Origin: a virus
Length of the DNA stretch: 52,003 nt
Direction: 5' to 3' (one strand)
Virus record (IMG/VR): IMGVR_UViG_3300015360_000006
Location: 1 to 52,003 of that record
Of the stretch, positions 33,697-42,033 are shown in pieces (the first letter of the stretch is position 1; each line of letters opens with the position of its first letter). The translations under genes were made by a program, and so were the position numbers. The notes beneath the pieces were generated by a model. That model had not been told where the DNA came from, did no database searches, and was given only the letters and a program-made list of their open reading frames with translations.

Positions 33697-34191
33697 TTAG
33701 TTATTGGGGATGTAGGTAGCGTTATAACTACCAGTACCGAGTGCCCTGATCACAAAGCCGAAGGTATAGCCAGCCGAGCGAGTAGGTTCCCACACAACAG
33801 TGGAGTTCGCCGGAACGGTGACAGTGTATAGACGTTTCATCTCCAAGGTGGCAGATGCAACAGTCGTGACGACAGAAGCGCGAACCGTGTTAGTAATGGA
33901 CTCAATGCGACCCAAAGCGTTGGTGACGCTGGAGACTTCATTGGTCGTGTAGAACGTGCGCCGCTGGAAAGAGGGCTTAACTCGATTGGTCGTCGAACTC
34001 GAATCCGAATCGTACACGATAAACGTGTTAGCCGCACCAGAGGTGTCAGTGAGCTGCAAATAAACCAGCTGCCCAGGGTCGGAACTGATGACGTTATTCG
34101 TAACGGCGAGATTCGCACTCGCCATGGTCTGGGCAACGGCGGTCGAAGTGAGCGCAAACAGCGCGAGAAACAATACAAAGAAGTACTTCAT
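33697..34191 (-). CDS. Exported protein with Sec signal peptide, next to the capsid gene
   Basis: From the ATG at 34191 this is a 164-residue protein with a clear signal peptide: MKYFFVLFLALFALTSTAVA followed by Q, giving a probable cleavage after AVA. The mature part is Thr/Ser/Val-rich and beta-like (PANSTVVWEPTRSAGYTFG). An upstream extension to 34335 lies inside the capsid gene and is unlikely. Late timing with export is unusual; the protein could act at the cell surface or periplasm (for example superinfection exclusion) rather than in the virion. It has its own terminator. Confidence 0.75.
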   Translation of the reverse strand: MKYFFVLFLALFALTSTAVAQTMASANLAVTNNVISSDPGQLVYLQLTDTSGAANTFIVYDSDSSSTTNRVKPSFQRRTFYTTNEVSSVTNALGRIESITNTVRASVVTTVASATLEMKRLYTVTVPANSTVVWEPTRSAGYTFGFVIRALGTGSYNATYIPNN

Positions 34192-34217
34192 AGAATTAAG
34201 TTGATTGACTTGGAGGA

Positions 34218-35510
34218 TTACCAGCTGAGCGCGGAGTTCGGATCGCGGCGATAGATGATAGGAATCACGTTGTAAGGGTTCGCAGGCATAACGCCGTGAA
34301 CGGTGGAAGCGATCAACTTGATCAGCTCGTCCCACGTGTTGGCTTCCACATTGCCAGCGGAATCCTTGATCAGGAAATTCCGCGTAGCCTGAACCTGACC
34401 ATTCCAGTTCAACGCATTGAATTTGTTTGCCGTGGAGCCTTGGCCGGTGAAGCTGGCAGGAGGAGGTCCAACGTCAATGGTCTGAATCGGATTCCAACCA
34501 ATCAGGTAAGCAACACTGACAGGAGCCTTGCGGTACGCTTCAGTGAAACGGGTGATGTAACCCTTATCACCGGAGTAGTTCGCGGCATTGTACTCCTGCT
34601 CGACCTGAATGTCAGGCATCGTACCATCTTCGTTGTAACGCTCGGGGTACGGCGTAGAGCGGAAGACGATGTTATCCGAGATGGCTCCAGAGAATCGGCT
34701 GTTGAGCAGATTCATCGCAAGGGGCCGAACGGCATTGACCGTCGGATCGTAGGTCAGGCGAGTGAGCAACTCATTGTCGCCCGCGAGAATCCACTTACCT
34801 TTGACCAACTCATTGTCGCCTGGGTTGCCCTTCTTCCAGCCGTCGCTGGGCGCAATACCCAGACTGTTCTGGGCAAGATCACGAATCGCACAGATGGTGC
34901 GAAAGTCCAGCGTACCCGTGCCGAGCTCCTGGATCTTGGCTGCCATCCAGTTAGTATCCTTGACACTGGCGGTGGGATCGCTGGGATCACCAAACGGCAC
35001 AGACTCATCATATGCCGAATCGGCGGAACCGCCGCGGCCCACGATGTAGACGTGGCGAGCAAGATTGAACAACTGATCGCGAATGAAGAAGTCGTTGCAG
35101 ATGGCAATCTGCGTAGCGAGATCCTTCATCTGGAACATGATGTTCTTGCGGAAGTCCCGGAAATCAGGCAGCCAGTGAATCTGCTGAGACATGTACTTGT
35201 GCCGCTTGACACGCGCCTGATTCTGCAGCTCACGATTGCGGTACGTGTTGATCTTCGCAACCTCAGTGATGTTGTTGGGGCGATGGGTCTGCGAAGTGAC
35301 AGGCGAGGACTGGGGCATCACACCGATGATGATGTCGCCATTGTTCTGCTTGAACTTGAGGGAGGAGAACATAGTCCCCCAGGTGGAGACATACTCGTAG
35401 GTGCTCTTCTCCTGATAAGCCATCTGAACAGGAAGCCGAGCAAACGCTGCGGTGTCCTGAACAGAATAGTTGACGTCCGTTGGAGGCGTGAGTCCGATCG
35501 TAGTAGGCAT
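34218..35510 (-). CDS. Major capsid protein
   Basis: This 430-residue protein sits where the major capsid protein is expected, after portal and scaffold. It has the length and composition of podoviral HK97-fold capsids, with an N-arm PTTIGLTPPTDVNYSVQDTA and a conserved DGTMPDIQVEQEYNAANYSG stretch. Codon use is biased to C/G third positions as in highly expressed genes. It has a long structured leader and a candidate sigma-54 promoter (35656-35671). Assignment is by gene order, size and codon use, not a single motif. Confidence 0.85.
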   Translation of the reverse strand: MPTTIGLTPPTDVNYSVQDTAAFARLPVQMAYQEKSTYEYVSTWGTMFSSLKFKQNNGDIIIGVMPQSSPVTSQTHRPNNITEVAKINTYRNRELQNQARVKRHKYMSQQIHWLPDFRDFRKNIMFQMKDLATQIAICNDFFIRDQLFNLARHVYIVGRGGSADSAYDESVPFGDPSDPTASVKDTNWMAAKIQELGTGTLDFRTICAIRDLAQNSLGIAPSDGWKKGNPGDNELVKGKWILAGDNELLTRLTYDPTVNAVRPLAMNLLNSRFSGAISDNIVFRSTPYPERYNEDGTMPDIQVEQEYNAANYSGDKGYITRFTEAYRKAPVSVAYLIGWNPIQTIDVGPPPASFTGQGSTANKFNALNWNGQVQATRNFLIKDSAGNVEANTWDELIKLIASTVHGVMPANPYNVIPIIYRRDPNSALSW

Positions 35511-35655
35511 ATTAGTTGAAACTTATCGGTGGAAATAAAAAAAAAACCACCGATGGATTAATTACGGGAACTTTTGAGGTTCACCGCAATATCACCATAG
35601 GTGGCTATTGCTGGTCTGCGAGAGACTCGCAGAATACTTACTCTAGGACTATTTT
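35511..35655 (-). other. Structured 5' leader of the capsid gene
   Basis: Three stem-loops lie between the candidate promoter and the capsid ATG: a 7-bp stem (35616-35622 with 35626-35632, 3-nt loop), a compound stem (35586-35591 with 35606-35611, and CACC/GGTG inside), and an 8-bp stem (35525-35532 with 35547-35554) whose 14-nt loop is almost all A on the plus strand, T on the minus. Such leaders often stabilise highly expressed capsid mRNA. Confidence 0.6.
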
Positions 35656-35671
35656 TGCTGGAAGTATGCCA
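35656..35671 (-). promoter_or_regulatory. Candidate sigma-54 promoter of the capsid gene
   Basis: Read on the minus strand: TGGCATACTTCCAGCA. TGGCA and the GG-N10-GC spacing match the -24/-12 consensus; the -12 box is CAGCA. It overlaps the end of the scaffold gene, and the predicted start near 35645 leaves a leader of about 135 nt before the capsid ATG. Confidence 0.6.
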
Positions 35672-35672
35672 A

Positions 35673-36962
35673 TCAATCGTCGTCGTCTTCCTGAAACTTA
35701 ATAAGCTCATCACCCGCGGTCGTCGGTTTGGCCACGCGCAGTGCAGGGGCGCCGGGCTTTGTGGTCAGTGCCGCAAGCTTGGACTTCAATGCGTTGATCT
35801 CCACTTGGCTTGCAGCAGCAAGTTTAAAATACTCCAAACGAGCTTTGGACAACATGCGAGTCTGTTGCGTATGGCGCAACACTTCAGGAGCTAGCGAGAA
35901 TGACTGCTCATAGATCTGACGCTCAGCCTCCGTAAGAGTCTTCTCATCGAACGTGGGAAAGAACTTCTTCTCAGCTTCGTCGAGCTGCGTATGGACCGCA
36001 CTGGTGGCTGCCTGATGTTCGGCTTGAAACTGACGGGTCATATGATTGACCTGCTGACCTTCGGATACAGCACTGTTGTACTGCTTCTGCAAATACAACT
36101 GAGCTTGAACATTGACGCGACCATCCTCATTCTTCAACGTCTGGATATTGTTATTGCTGTCAAGGAATTGGATGTCGTTGGCTTCGGCGGCGGCCAGAAT
36201 CTGGCGCTCATAGAAGGCTTCGAGTTGCCGGCACTCTTCAGACTTGGCTAGAAGTTGGCCAAACTTAGGATGCAGCACATAGCTTTCAGGATGCTCATAC
36301 AAATGCTCAGGACCTGTTGGCCGAGCCTTGAGTTCTGCAATCTCAGCAGTCTTAGCTTTGCGGTCGAGCGCAATAGCTTTAACTTTGTCGAACTGTGCAT
36401 TGGGAAGCTTCTTAAGAACTTCAACATCCTCCGGATCAAACACGGAGTAGTCGCGCCCGGCCGGCTGTCCGAACGCTGGGTTTGGTGCCTCGACTTCAGG
36501 TACAACATCAGGTGCGACCTCGGCCTCAACAGGTTCGTCGGCAGCCTTCTTCGCAATGTCGTCATGCGTGTCAGGAAAGTCATCATCCGACTCATCAAAC
36601 TTGATCTCCTCATTTCCCGGATCTGGCTCCTTGGCGACAGGCTCCTTGGCAACAGGCTTGGGCTGGGAGAATGGATCAGCTGGGGTAAGCTTACCATCCG
36701 GCCCAACCTTCATTGAAGTTGACTGAGCTTGTTGCTTAGGCGCCTGCGGCGCGGGCGCCTTCGGCGCCGGGACAACAACTTGGGACGTGAGGTTCGTCGG
36801 GGCAGGGACGGCAGGGGACGCGGCGGGTGGCGCGGGCGTCACGGCAGGCGCCTGCGGCGCTGCCGCTTGCGCGCCGGGAGATGATCTGCGGCCGGCGGAA
36901 TTAATACCTACCGGTCCGCTTGTTTCGACCGGGAGCGGAATCCTAATTGTATCATTAGACAT
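35673..36962 (-). CDS. Scaffold protein
   Basis: This 429-residue protein lies between portal and capsid. Residues about 25-90 are Ala/Pro-rich and repetitive (VVVPAPKAPAPQAPK), 110-165 are acidic, and 195-400 are helical with coiled-coil stretches ending in an acidic DDDD tail. This acidic, elongated make-up is usual for head scaffolds. The coding stretch near 36745-36775 contains repeated GGCGCC palindromes. A sigma-54-like promoter overlaps its stop codon. Confidence 0.82.
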   Translation of the reverse strand: MSNDTIRIPLPVETSGPVGINSAGRRSSPGAQAAAPQAPAVTPAPPAASPAVPAPTNLTSQVVVPAPKAPAPQAPKQQAQSTSMKVGPDGKLTPADPFSQPKPVAKEPVAKEPDPGNEEIKFDESDDDFPDTHDDIAKKAADEPVEAEVAPDVVPEVEAPNPAFGQPAGRDYSVFDPEDVEVLKKLPNAQFDKVKAIALDRKAKTAEIAELKARPTGPEHLYEHPESYVLHPKFGQLLAKSEECRQLEAFYERQILAAAEANDIQFLDSNNNIQTLKNEDGRVNVQAQLYLQKQYNSAVSEGQQVNHMTRQFQAEHQAATSAVHTQLDEAEKKFFPTFDEKTLTEAERQIYEQSFSLAPEVLRHTQQTRMLSKARLEYFKLAAASQVEINALKSKLAALTTKPGAPALRVAKPTTAGDELIKFQEDDDD

Positions 36963-37200
36963 GACTGATGCTTTCTATCGCTTTAGTTAGTGTTGCTTGT
37001 TGGATTGATAAAACTCTTACGAAGCGATCGTCCTTTGACGGATCGATCGCCGCGGTCTGCAAAGCTTGAAGTAAGCCTGCGTTCTGCTCACTGAGGCGTT
37101 GGAGGATTTGCTGCGTCTCCGGGCGCTGGAGCCACGCCTCCTTGAGCGGCCGCGATACGCTGATCGACGGCCTGCTTGAGCTGTCCAAGTTGTTGCTCAT
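36955..37200 (-). CDS. Small helical protein overlapping the portal gene
   Basis: This 81-residue frame overlaps the last 113 bp of the portal gene and the first 8 bp of the scaffold gene. It is Gln/Leu-rich and probably helical (LQRLSEQNAGLLQALQTAA). The junction with the scaffold start supports translation; the long overlap with portal is unusual, and a later non-ATG start could shorten it. Confidence 0.5.
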   Translation of the reverse strand: MSNNLDSSSRPSISVSRPLKEAWLQRPETQQILQRLSEQNAGLLQALQTAAIDPSKDDRFVRVLSIQQATLTKAIESISHV

Positions 37201-38854
37201 GTGGTTGCCATTCAGGTCTCAGTTGTCCAGTTTCATCAGTAACGGACTGCGCAACAACTGCGCCAAGTTGCTGAATCAGTTGCAAGTCAGGAGTCTGCAT
37301 CATCGCCGCAATGTACCTGTCAGAGTGCGCCGGATAGCGTTCGCGCAGATAGTCTGCCAAGAACACTTGGGCGGCCGGCGTAGTAGAAATGATTGCCCAA
37401 TCTTGTTGCATTGCGGCAATGCGTTCTTGGCGCTGCACATAATCTACGGCGCCGGCCGATTGGATAATGTACGTGGCGTCAAGCAGCGCCGGGTTGATGT
37501 CCAGCTTCAATGTTCCGCGCCACACGGCGGACTTAATAATCTCGTAAGCTTTGGTTACGATCTTACGCATTGGGATAGACAAATACAATACGGAGACGCT
37601 ATTGATTTGCGACATCGTCTGGTTAGCCGAGTTGACCTCGGTTGCCGTCTTGCGCGAATCCTGTCGATTGTTGACTGCCCAGGAGATCTGATTGTTTGCC
37701 GCAGAGTTTCCGGTGTCAAGATGATCCAATGCGCGGAACAACATGGCATCGGGCCACGGCGCCGCCCAAGCTTTCATAGGACGATCCCAAACTTTATTGG
37801 GCGAGATCGTCATGTCAGTTTGCTTGGCGACGCCGCCGGCAGTGTACGAACCTTCGGCCGGCGCCCATTGGGTCATCGACGCGGCGTAAGATCCATTGAT
37901 GCCGGCGGAAGTCAGAACGCTCAGGGCATCTTGAATGTAGAATGCCTTTGCAGCGTGTCCAGTTTGCTCGGACATCTTGCGCTCTTCGGTAATCGAAGGC
38001 GAGAACTGAACATAAGGATACTCAAACTCATGCTGCTCTTCGAATTCTACCTGCTCGACAAGTCCCATTCCGCCAGCAGGATCCACTACTTGTGAAGTAA
38101 CTTTCTTTCCGCGACCGTTGACAAATCCGATGGGCTGCGACAAAGGTTCGTTGACATCCTTTGAATACCACACCGCTTGGACAACTCCTGCAACCTTGAA
38201 CAAGCAGTGATGTATGGTGGCGAACGCCGCCGACCCGCCGCTGCACATAGACGCGACGTGAGCTTTGAGTGCCTCGATAGCTTCAATCTCAGTAAACGTC
38301 TGCGCAGCAACATAGCCATCAATGTCCACGATCGACATTGAGTATGCGCGCGCCACGATGGGTGATTGCTCAATTGATTCGCCATTTCGCGAGTAGAGCA
38401 AATTGTCGGCGCCGATGTGATTTACCGCAACGTGCCCGGGTTTCGTGGTATCGTATACGACTTCCACAAAGTCGGCACCGTGCAACAAACCGCCGTCGAC
38501 CCACCGGATGTAGTCAACTTCCCAATCTGGATACTTGAGAACTGTCGTGACAGCTTCTTCCAGAATATCAACAGGAAGATCAGATTTCACCACAGGCTGA
38601 AAAAGCCCCATGCGGCGCGAACCTGAAATGAACTGCAAGTAAGTGGGTACTTCGCGCGAGATGTTCTGGTCAATAACTCGCACGCCCACGAAAGTCTGGC
38701 CCGGCTGCAGTTTGCCAGACTTGCGCATTGCTTCGACATCAATGTCGTTCTTGCGCACGCGGCGATTGCTTTCAACCAAGCTTACGAAAGTCGTGTGATC
38801 GGCGTGCAGCTTGTTGAACTCTGTCTGGAAAGTTGACTTGTGGAGTAGATTCAT
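37088..38854 (-). CDS. Portal protein
   Basis: This 588-residue protein has the expected position and size for a podoviral head-tail portal. A portal-like segment SREVPTYLQFISGSRRMGLF lies near residues 68-87, then VDYIRWVDGGLLHGADFVEV near 113-132 and VNHIGADNLLYSRNGE near 144-160. The C-terminus is helical, Gln-rich and ends in a Pro/Ala tail, as in portal crowns. Its start overlaps the stop of the acidic small gene before it (TAATG). Confidence 0.85.
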   Translation of the reverse strand: MNLLHKSTFQTEFNKLHADHTTFVSLVESNRRVRKNDIDVEAMRKSGKLQPGQTFVGVRVIDQNISREVPTYLQFISGSRRMGLFQPVVKSDLPVDILEEAVTTVLKYPDWEVDYIRWVDGGLLHGADFVEVVYDTTKPGHVAVNHIGADNLLYSRNGESIEQSPIVARAYSMSIVDIDGYVAAQTFTEIEAIEALKAHVASMCSGGSAAFATIHHCLFKVAGVVQAVWYSKDVNEPLSQPIGFVNGRGKKVTSQVVDPAGGMGLVEQVEFEEQHEFEYPYVQFSPSITEERKMSEQTGHAAKAFYIQDALSVLTSAGINGSYAASMTQWAPAEGSYTAGGVAKQTDMTISPNKVWDRPMKAWAAPWPDAMLFRALDHLDTGNSAANNQISWAVNNRQDSRKTATEVNSANQTMSQINSVSVLYLSIPMRKIVTKAYEIIKSAVWRGTLKLDINPALLDATYIIQSAGAVDYVQRQERIAAMQQDWAIISTTPAAQVFLADYLRERYPAHSDRYIAAMMQTPDLQLIQQLGAVVAQSVTDETGQLRPEWQPHEQQLGQLKQAVDQRIAAAQGGVAPAPGDAANPPTPQ

Positions 38855-39033
38855 TAGTCTTCCTCTGTTTCGAACGGAATCATCTCATATCCGGGTGCTT
38901 TGGTTTCCGTAGTTTCGTCATCGGAAACTTCTCGCTCGTCGTCGATGGCGATTAAATCCGTGACGATTTCGTTTACTTCTTTCAGCTCTTCGGTGTTGAG
39001 ACCTTCAAGCATGGACTTAAGTTCAGCAATCAT
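38854..39033 (-). CDS. Small acidic protein between terminase and portal
   Basis: This 59-residue protein starts MIAELKSMLEGLNTEEL and is strongly acidic, mostly helical. It overlaps the terminase stop (39030) and shares a TAATG with the portal start, so it is clearly part of the translated chain even though it is short. It may be a packaging or head-completion factor; no family recognised. Confidence 0.72.
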   Translation of the reverse strand: MIAELKSMLEGLNTEELKEVNEIVTDLIAIDDEREVSDDETTETKAPGYEMIPFETEED

Positions 39034-40856
39034 TTGTAAATCAGGTTGTAAAATCCACTAACGATTAGTTTGCGCTCGACCATCGGATCAAAGTGTTCGG
39101 GCTCTTTGTAATTATCGAAAGCTCGATTCTCGTAATCTTGCACGAAGTGCGCCATACGTTCCTCCTTTGAGCCTTCGCTTACATTGTTTTCGGCGAGCAT
39201 TTCGGAAAGATCGTAGATAGAGTAAGCCAGAACGTAAGCGTCGGCGCAGTCTGGTGAAAATCCTAGGCGACCTTTCGCCTTCTTTTTGTCTTCCAGTTGA
39301 AGCTTCTGCTTCTCATTGGTGAAGAACTTACGCGTGGTAATTTGCTTCTTCCAGCGATCGTAGCATTCAAACTTGTGTGGCGGAATAATTTTACCCAGCT
39401 CAATCATTCGGCCAACTCGGAAGTACATCTCAGCGCCTATGTTCGCGTAATTCTCAGTGTTGAAAGCCGCCGATTGGTTGTTAACTCCGCGTATAGGATA
39501 GCCAGCTTCTTGCACGCGCCGCAAAATTGGCGCACCGATTCCGCCCATATCACCTGAGACATCTTCGTACTCGCACTTGAAATTTGACTTGCCGATCAAG
39601 AGTTGCTTGACAATCCAAGCGTGCAACTTGTTAGGAGAAGATGTAGTAATGACTGCGTGGTACAAGGGCTCATTGCCATGAACAATCCAGAACTCGGATA
39701 GATCAACGCCCAATCCAACGTCGAGCCCACCGGCCGGGCGCTGTCCCATTGTTTTCGCCGGCGGCGGAATGTAATCCAATCTCTCACCCGGAATGATGAC
39801 CTCTTCTGCGGATTCGTAGAACTCCGCCAAAATGCCTGTGCGATAGGGCGCAGAGTTCTCGCCGTGGTTCAGCCTAGTTTGCTCGATCGCCGCGGGCGAA
39901 ATGTTGGGACACTCAAACGCAGTGACACGGCGCGAGAAAGGAGTGCCCAGTTCGCACTTGGTAAACGAAGAACGCTCTACAGACTTGTAGAACTGACCGC
40001 ACCGCGCGCCGGGAGAAGATACCTGCAACCAATGAGAGTAACCATAGAAGCGCGAGAAAGCTTCGTACAGCGTATCTTTAATAGACTTAGCTTCACCGAT
40101 TACCACCATCATCTTCGATTCAGGGACTTCATAGAATGGGTGATAGCCTTCAACCTTTGATGGCTCGTCCGTACAGAATGCCCGCAATTCACTGCCCGTG
40201 TAATTGCACTTGATTGAGAATTCTTTTATGTCAAATACATCATCCTCGTGCAACGCATTGATTGTTTCGCACAGAGTTGAGATAGGCTTGAAGGTGTGCT
40301 CCTTAAGCTGGATATGCGACTCCGACGTGATGACTACGCGCGAACGCAGGTAGCGCATCATGAACCAAACTACTGTCGGCGTAATGATGTAAGTATCCTT
40401 ACCCGAAGAGTTGGCCGCCACCAGATTGTAAATGAATGGATTCTCTTTCGTCGGATCCTGCCACTCGCTGCGCGGCAGGCCTTCCAAATTCAAATCACCG
40501 CCCATGCGATGCTGTTCCTCTTGCTGCCATTCGTAGGGCTTAAGATGTGGATTGTAAGTTTTGAACAACACCAAAGGTGTCGGAAAGTCAAAGGTCTTAG
40601 GATTCGCGGGCCATGAGAATTTAGAGGACCGCGACGGCGCCGGGCGGTCCGCCCCCTCGGGTTCCCTGTCTTCCGGCGCGGCAGCGCCGGCCCGCGTCTT
40701 AAGCCCTGGAGAAGCGGGTACAGATTTGGGAAACTCGGCACCAAAGCCAGTGTCCACGCCATCGAACGCCGGATCGATTGCCGCCGAAGCGTGGGTAGAT
40801 TCCAGCGCCGCGCGCACCCGCAAAGCATTGAGCTGCTCTTCAGTAAGTTTAGGCAT
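39030..40856 (-). CDS. terL: Terminase large subunit
   Basis: This 608-residue protein has an ATPase domain with Walker A-like AANSSGKD near residue 146, a YVVITSES-like strand (SRVVITSESHIQLKE) and a VIGEAKS stretch, followed by a nuclease domain starting GLDVGLGVDLSEFWIVHG near residue 375 and ending FSPDCADAYVLA, both typical of TerL nucleases. The first 90 residues are Ala/Pro-rich. TerL cuts and pumps concatemeric DNA into proheads. It overlaps the small terminase by 8 bp. Confidence 0.93.
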   Translation of the reverse strand: MPKLTEEQLNALRVRAALESTHASAAIDPAFDGVDTGFGAEFPKSVPASPGLKTRAGAAAPEDREPEGADRPAPSRSSKFSWPANPKTFDFPTPLVLFKTYNPHLKPYEWQQEEQHRMGGDLNLEGLPRSEWQDPTKENPFIYNLVAANSSGKDTYIITPTVVWFMMRYLRSRVVITSESHIQLKEHTFKPISTLCETINALHEDDVFDIKEFSIKCNYTGSELRAFCTDEPSKVEGYHPFYEVPESKMMVVIGEAKSIKDTLYEAFSRFYGYSHWLQVSSPGARCGQFYKSVERSSFTKCELGTPFSRRVTAFECPNISPAAIEQTRLNHGENSAPYRTGILAEFYESAEEVIIPGERLDYIPPPAKTMGQRPAGGLDVGLGVDLSEFWIVHGNEPLYHAVITTSSPNKLHAWIVKQLLIGKSNFKCEYEDVSGDMGGIGAPILRRVQEAGYPIRGVNNQSAAFNTENYANIGAEMYFRVGRMIELGKIIPPHKFECYDRWKKQITTRKFFTNEKQKLQLEDKKKAKGRLGFSPDCADAYVLAYSIYDLSEMLAENNVSEGSKEERMAHFVQDYENRAFDNYKEPEHFDPMVERKLIVSGFYNLIYK

Positions 40857-41235
40857 CGGTCGAAGGAGTTACATTCAGTGCAAGCTTGTGGCGAATGATT
40901 TTGGGCACCGCATTTTGCGCACATTCCAGCGCCGCAATTAATTGCAAAGACGCCAGCGCATTGATTTCGCGCGTCCGCGCCCGCGCATCATTGCGACCTT
41001 TTACTTCGTCCACCAACCACGTAAGGGCACTCATGCGCGTTTTGACCGCATTCTCTTTCCCAAAAGCGATGTGCTTCATTTCGAGAAGAATGGCCGGCAA
41101 GTCTTCAACGCCCGGCACGCCCAGCATCACGCGCACAGATTGCACTGATAAGTCTAAACCCGCCGCAATGTCCTCCGCCGAAAGAGAAGGGTCGCTCCGA
41201 GATAGTGCCAGAACTTGATCGTAGCCTGATGACAT
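40849..41235 (-). CDS. terS: Terminase small subunit
   Basis: From the ATG at 41235 this is a 128-residue protein beginning MSSGYDQVLALS with a helix-turn-helix LSAEDIAAGLDLSVQSVRVML near residues 17-38, then an Arg-rich helix. Such proteins recognise the packaging site. A longer start at 41277 is possible, but then the sigma-54-like promoter would fall inside the coding part; the predicted start site (about 41236) lies next to the ATG at 41235, suggesting a leaderless mRNA. Overlaps terL by 8 bp. Confidence 0.8.
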   Translation of the reverse strand: MSSGYDQVLALSRSDPSLSAEDIAAGLDLSVQSVRVMLGVPGVEDLPAILLEMKHIAFGKENAVKTRMSALTWLVDEVKGRNDARARTREINALASLQLIAALECAQNAVPKIIRHKLALNVTPSTDA

Positions 41236-41246
41236 GATTCGTTGGT

Positions 41247-41262
41247 TGCAGAGAGTGTGCCT
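41247..41262 (-). promoter_or_regulatory. Candidate sigma-54 promoter of the terminase (late) operon
   Basis: Read on the minus strand: AGGCACACTCTCTGCA. GGCAC and TGCA match the -24/-12 consensus with exact GG-N10-GC spacing. The predicted start is about 41236, next to the terS ATG. It would drive the whole leftward late arm. Candidate activator sites lie about 140-180 bp upstream. Confidence 0.7.
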
Positions 41263-41377
41263 TTGGATGGTTGTCAATTAGTTTATAGAGTTTCTAAAAT
41301 TTCAAAAATTTAAAAATTTAAGAGAATGTCTAGTTGTATTTCGCACTTCGTTTCTGGGGCTCCGTCATCACAAGCCT

Positions 41378-41414
41378 CTCGCCAAGCCTACCCTCGCCAT
41401 CCCATCCCTCGCCA
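41378..41414. repeat. Three CTCGCCA direct repeats at 15-bp spacing
   Basis: CTCGCCA occurs at 41378, 41393 and 41408, exactly 15 bp apart, with C-rich spacers. Relative to the terS promoter these lie about 140-180 bp upstream, where sigma-54 activators usually bind. They could equally be replication iterons. Confidence 0.75.
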
Positions 41415-41454
41415 CCCTTGTTCTCTCCCGACAGAAATGACAGGAATGATTCAA

Positions 41455-41468
41455 ATTGAACGTTCAAT
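41455..41468. promoter_or_regulatory. 14-bp perfect palindrome in the divergence region
   Basis: ATTGAACGTTCAAT is a perfect 14-bp palindrome between the C-rich repeats and the AT-rich tract. A dimeric regulator binding here could control both arms. No matching second copy was noted. Confidence 0.5.
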
Positions 41469-41715
41469 AGGGACTTAACGACTTAGGTTATATAGAATTG
41501 AATTATATATAGGTATAAGTGTGTTTATATATAAGTATAGGTATGTTATATTTATATAGGTATGTTTATATAAGTAAATAAATATATATATATAGGCATA
41601 TTAGTATACATTAATATATCAATTGGAAACGACATATAGATTAAAAAATACTTATATAATTCAACCTATATCCAAACTTTGAACCTATACCCTAGAATCT
41701 TCGACCAAGCGGCAA

Positions 41716-41752
41716 ACCAAGGGAAAAAATCTTTTCCCCTTAAACCCTTGGT
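41716..41752 (+). promoter_or_regulatory. Overlapping, mutually exclusive hairpins before the first rightward gene
   Basis: GGGAAAA (41721-41727) can pair with TTTTCCC (41732-41738), or ACCAAGGG (41716-41723) can pair with CCCTTGGT (41745-41752). Both cannot fold at once, an arrangement typical of attenuators. Whether the RNA starts upstream of this is unknown. Confidence 0.45.
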
Positions 41753-41847
41753 AATCAATAGCTTGGGGTGCCCAAAGGAGTGCCTTCTGAAAATAGTTCA
41801 AAGAAAGGGTTGCGTCCCTTGGCAGGATCTGCTAACCTATAGGTGCA

Positions 41848-42033
41848 ATGAAGATCAACACTAACGAAACGGTAACGGCCAACGTGGCCGAAGATGTAAA
41901 GGAGACCCTGCGTCTCCTAAACGAAGCCATTGCGTTGCTAGACAAGGCAAAGTGTTACATGGTGACGGAAGAATCCGACCAACTGGAAGACGTGATTGAC
42001 GCACTTCGGAAAACCATTCACGAAATCAGGTAA
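41848..42033 (+). CDS. First rightward small protein
   Basis: This 61-residue protein is acidic and helical (LLNEAIALLDKAKCYMV). AGGTG directly before the ATG is a weak ribosome site. As the first gene rightward of the divergence region it is probably expressed early. No family recognised. Confidence 0.65.
   Translation: MKINTNETVTANVAEDVKETLRLLNEAIALLDKAKCYMVTEESDQLEDVIDALRKTIHEIR

Larger units (their letters stand above)
41278..41847. other. Gene-free divergence region, AT-rich
   Basis: No gene is seen in these 570 bp between the leftward late arm and the rightward early arm. Its terS-proximal part has three spaced repeats (41378-41414). From about 41480 to 41690 it is very AT-rich with repeated TATAGGTAT and TTTATATA(A)AAGTA-type units, a composition suited to strand opening at an origin or to strong promoters. 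Close to the rightward genes are competing hairpins (41716-41752). A weak sigma-70-like pair, TTGCGT and TAACCT with 17-bp spacing (41810-41838), precedes the first rightward gene. Confidence 0.7.

Noticed and set aside
34192-34335. Upstream extension of the signal-peptide gene
   Set aside because: It lies inside the capsid gene and would bury the signal peptide internally.
37344-37361. Minus-strand TGGCAGA-N4-CTGCG match in the portal gene
   Set aside because: Within coding, -12 box ends in G, and the downstream small gene is already in the late operon. Kept only as a weak possibility.
41236-41277. Longer terS start at 41277
   Set aside because: It would put a sigma-54-like promoter inside the coding part and adds residues (TTIQRHTLCNQRI) that look unlike a TerS N-terminus.
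41819-41834. TTGGCAGGATCTGC before the first rightward gene as a sigma-54 promoter
   Set aside because: GG to GC distance is 8, not 10; sigma-54 promoters tolerate little change in this spacing.
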